Positions 39,424 through 41,073 of a stretch of DNA of 41,073 nt are shown one piece after another. A model generated the notes under the pieces. The model was not told the DNA's origin and ran no database searches. It saw only the letters and a list, made by a program, of their open reading frames with translations. The stretch comes from JAZLIT01 sp045617525. Its GTDB lineage: Bacteria > Bacillota > Bacilli > Bacillales_A > Planococcaceae. The stretch lies in NCBI GenBank assembly GCA_045617525.1, contig JAZLIT010000039.1:1-41073 (forward strand). The letters run 5' to 3'. The position numbers were made by a program, and so were the translations under genes. Each line of letters starts with the position of its first letter. The first letter of the stretch is position 1.

Positions 39424-41073
39424 TTATAGTGCTTGATCGTCTACAGAATTTAAAAATTCTTCAATTGTACCAATTACTGACTCTACGCAGCCTTGTTCAA
39501 ACGGAGAAATTAAGCCCGCTTCACGCACAAGGTTTGTGAAAGATTGTGAGCCACCTAGATTACATAAGTGTACATAGTCTTTCCACGCGTCTTCGAAGTT
39601 TTCACGAGAACGTTTCCAGAATTGGAATGCACAAATTTGCGCCAATGTGTAATCGATATAATAGAATGGGCTTTCATAAATATGGCCCTGACGTTGCCAA
39701 AATGCGCCAGCCTCTAAGTAGCTATTGCCATCGTAATCACGATGCGGTAAATACTTCTCCTCAATTGTTTTCCATGCCGCTTTACGCTCTGCTGGTGTCA
39801 TCTCTGGATTTTCATAAACCACATGTTGGAATTCATCTACAGATACGCCGTATGGTAAGAATATTAAACCACTGCTTAAGTGAGAGAATTTATATTTCTC
39901 CGATTGCTCTTTAAAGAATAACTCCATCCAAGGCCAAGTGAAGAATTCCATACTCATTGAGTGGATTTCACAAGATTCATATGTTGGCCATAAGTATTCT
40001 GGAATTCCGATATTACGGCTTGAGTATACTTGGAACGCGTGACCTGCTTCATGTGTTAATACATCGATATCCCCTGATGTACCATTGAAGTTTGAGAAGA
40101 TGAATGGCGCATTGTGATCCTCGATAAATGTGCAATAACCACCTGATTCTTTCCCTTTTTTCGCCACTAAGTCCATTAAATCGTTATCAATCATGAAGTT
40201 GAAGAATTCACCTGTTTCTGGAGAAAGCTCTTCATACATTTTCTTCCCATTTTCAATAATCCATTCTGGTGTACCTTGAGGTGTTGCGTTACCTGTTAAA
40301 TATTCTAAGCCTTCATCATAAAACTTGAAGTCGCCTTCAACACCAATACGCTTTGCTTGGCGATCGTATAATCTTGCCACTACCGGTACAATAAAGTCAC
40401 GCACTTGATCACGGAATTTCGAAACCATTTCCGCATTATAATCTACACGATTCATATTTACATAGCCTAGCTCCACGTAGTTTTTAAAGCCCAACGTTGT
40501 TGCAATTTCATGACGTATCTTCACTAAACGATCATAAATATCATCGAATTTCTCTTCATTACTCGCGAAGAAATTAGCTGTTGTATTACGTGCTTTTTTA
40601 CGCGTTTCACGGTCAGTTGACTCTCCGTAAGGACCCATTTGAGCAAGCGTTAACGTTTTACCGTCAAATTCGATTTGAGCACTTGCTACTAGTTTACTGT
40701 ATTCAGAAACTAGCTTGTTTTCTTTTTGCATTAACTCAATTACATCTGGCGAGAAACCTTTAATTTGATTTTCCGCTAAAGCAAATAGCTGCCTACCCCA
40801 TTTCGCTTCCAGTTCAGCACGGAACTTTGATGCTACTAGCTCTTTATAGTACTCAAATACGATTTCCTCAGCAATTGGACCCACTTCATCAAAGTAATCA
40901 CGCTCTGCTTGATAAAACGTATCATTCGTATCAATTGATGCGCGAATATACACTAAGTTTGCCATCGTTGAGTACGTATTGCGCTCTACATTGATTTTTT
41001 CAATGACTTCACTTTGCGCCTCTACTGTTTCTGCAGCCTTAAATTGTTGAACGAGTGCACTTACTCGCTCTTT
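39424..41073 (-). CDS. M3-family oligoendopeptidase (PepF-like), 5' end cut by the window
   Basis: A cytoplasmic zinc metallopeptidase of the M3 family that degrades short peptides. The active site HEAGH is in VLTHEAGHAFQVYSS, and the third zinc ligand is the glutamate in YESCEIHSMSMEFF. The frame remains open upstream of the first ATG (40965) to the window edge: the 36 extra codons are uninterrupted and protein-like (including SEVIEKINVERNTYSTM). I therefore treat the gene as partial with at least 549 residues present, against about 560 for full-length relatives, so only the first dozen or so are missing. Together with DtpT, it would supply free amino acids from imported peptides. Confidence 0.92.
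   Translation of the reverse strand, partial: KERVSALVQQFKAAETVEAQSEVIEKINVERNTYSTMANLVYIRASIDTNDTFYQAERDYFDEVGPIAEEIVFEYYKELVASKFRAELEAKWGRQLFALAENQIKGFSPDVIELMQKENKLVSEYSKLVASAQIEFDGKTLTLAQMGPYGESTDRETRKKARNTTANFFASNEEKFDDIYDRLVKIRHEIATTLGFKNYVELGYVNMNRVDYNAEMVSKFRDQVRDFIVPVVARLYDRQAKRIGVEGDFKFYDEGLEYLTGNATPQGTPEWIIENGKKMYEELSPETGEFFNFMIDNDLMDLVAKKGKESGGYCTFIEDHNAPFIFSNFNGTSGDIDVLTHEAGHAFQVYSSRNIGIPEYLWPTYESCEIHSMSMEFFTWPWMELFFKEQSEKYKFSHLSSGLIFLPYGVSVDEFQHVVYENPEMTPAERKAAWKTIEEKYLPHRDYDGNSYLEAGAFWQRQGHIYESPFYYIDYTLAQICAFQFWKRSRENFEDAWKDYVHLCNLGGSQSFTNLVREAGLISPFEQGCVESVIGTIEEFLNSVDDQAL

Noticed and set aside
1..41073. Defence system, prophage, CRISPR array, tRNA or rRNA genes
   Set aside because: Nothing in the reading suggested spaced direct repeats, cloverleaf sequences, phage structural genes or nuclease-helicase clusters; the gene content is metabolic and regulatory.

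Overview
The window is a stretch of chromosome from an AT-rich Gram-positive bacterium of the order Bacillales. Gene content (YtxH-like stress protein, DUF1002/YpuA, CvfB, MntR, NiaP, a yclNOPQ-type petrobactin importer, HmoA, MhqD, a YkaA/Pit pair) and strong AGGAGG-like ribosome binding sites point there. A Planococcaceae/Caryophanaceae genus such as Solibacillus or Lysinibacillus seems likely, but that is an inference from protein flavour, not a proven placement. No rRNA, tRNA, CRISPR array, prophage or defence island is visible.

Layout. 1-3.9 kb: small stress and membrane genes, an acetyltransferase, a DUF1002 exoprotein, the mntR-cvfB pair and an orphan comFB. 4.1-6.6 kb: a cadC-cadA metal-efflux operon with a recognisable operator. 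6.7-11.3 kb: a membrane-anchored penicillin-acylase-family hydrolase, exoA, murB and an HxlR regulator. 11.6-14.5 kb: a redox group (azoreductase, DsbA/FrnE-like protein, FAD-Rieske oxidoreductase). 14.6-18.0 kb: ppaC, an RpiR regulator and niaP. 18.2-20.9 kb: thrC-thrB and an NAD(P)-binding protein. 21-23.2 kb: a ZIP transporter, a PAP2 phosphatase and a decayed ISL3-type insertion sequence carrying a 150-bp palindromic element. 23.2-27.6 kb: an iron region (hmoA, yclQ, yclP, yclO, yclN) with Fur boxes. 27.9-29.9 kb: an N-succinylamino-acid racemase/OSBS-family enzyme with a COG3375-type acyltransferase. 30.1-41.1 kb: dtpT, hflX, a methyltransferase, the ykaA-pit phosphate pair, mhqD, a protein of unknown function, an AI-2E-family permease and an M3 oligopeptidase cut by the right edge.

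How the genes connect. Two loci 25 kb apart, azoR and mhqD, carry operator sequences resembling the MhqR box of Bacillus subtilis, suggesting a shared quinone/electrophile stress regulon. The iron genes form a Fur-type unit in which yclQ has its own box. cadC-cadA looks self-regulated by a CadC that has lost its cysteine-rich Cd/Pb site but kept the alpha-5 zinc site. The phosphate genes are preceded by Pho-box-like repeats, and dtpT by a CodY-like box.

Most of the window is ordinary core genome. I found no convincing undescribed multi-gene system. The best leads are regulatory (MhqR-like boxes, a sigma-B promoter, Pho-like boxes), a 27-residue membrane microprotein with its own ribosome binding site and terminator, the palindromic element inside the IS remnant, and the racemase-acyltransferase pair that lacks its expected desuccinylase. 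Several starts were moved from the longest open frame to the codon with a well-placed ribosome binding site, including three TTG starts.
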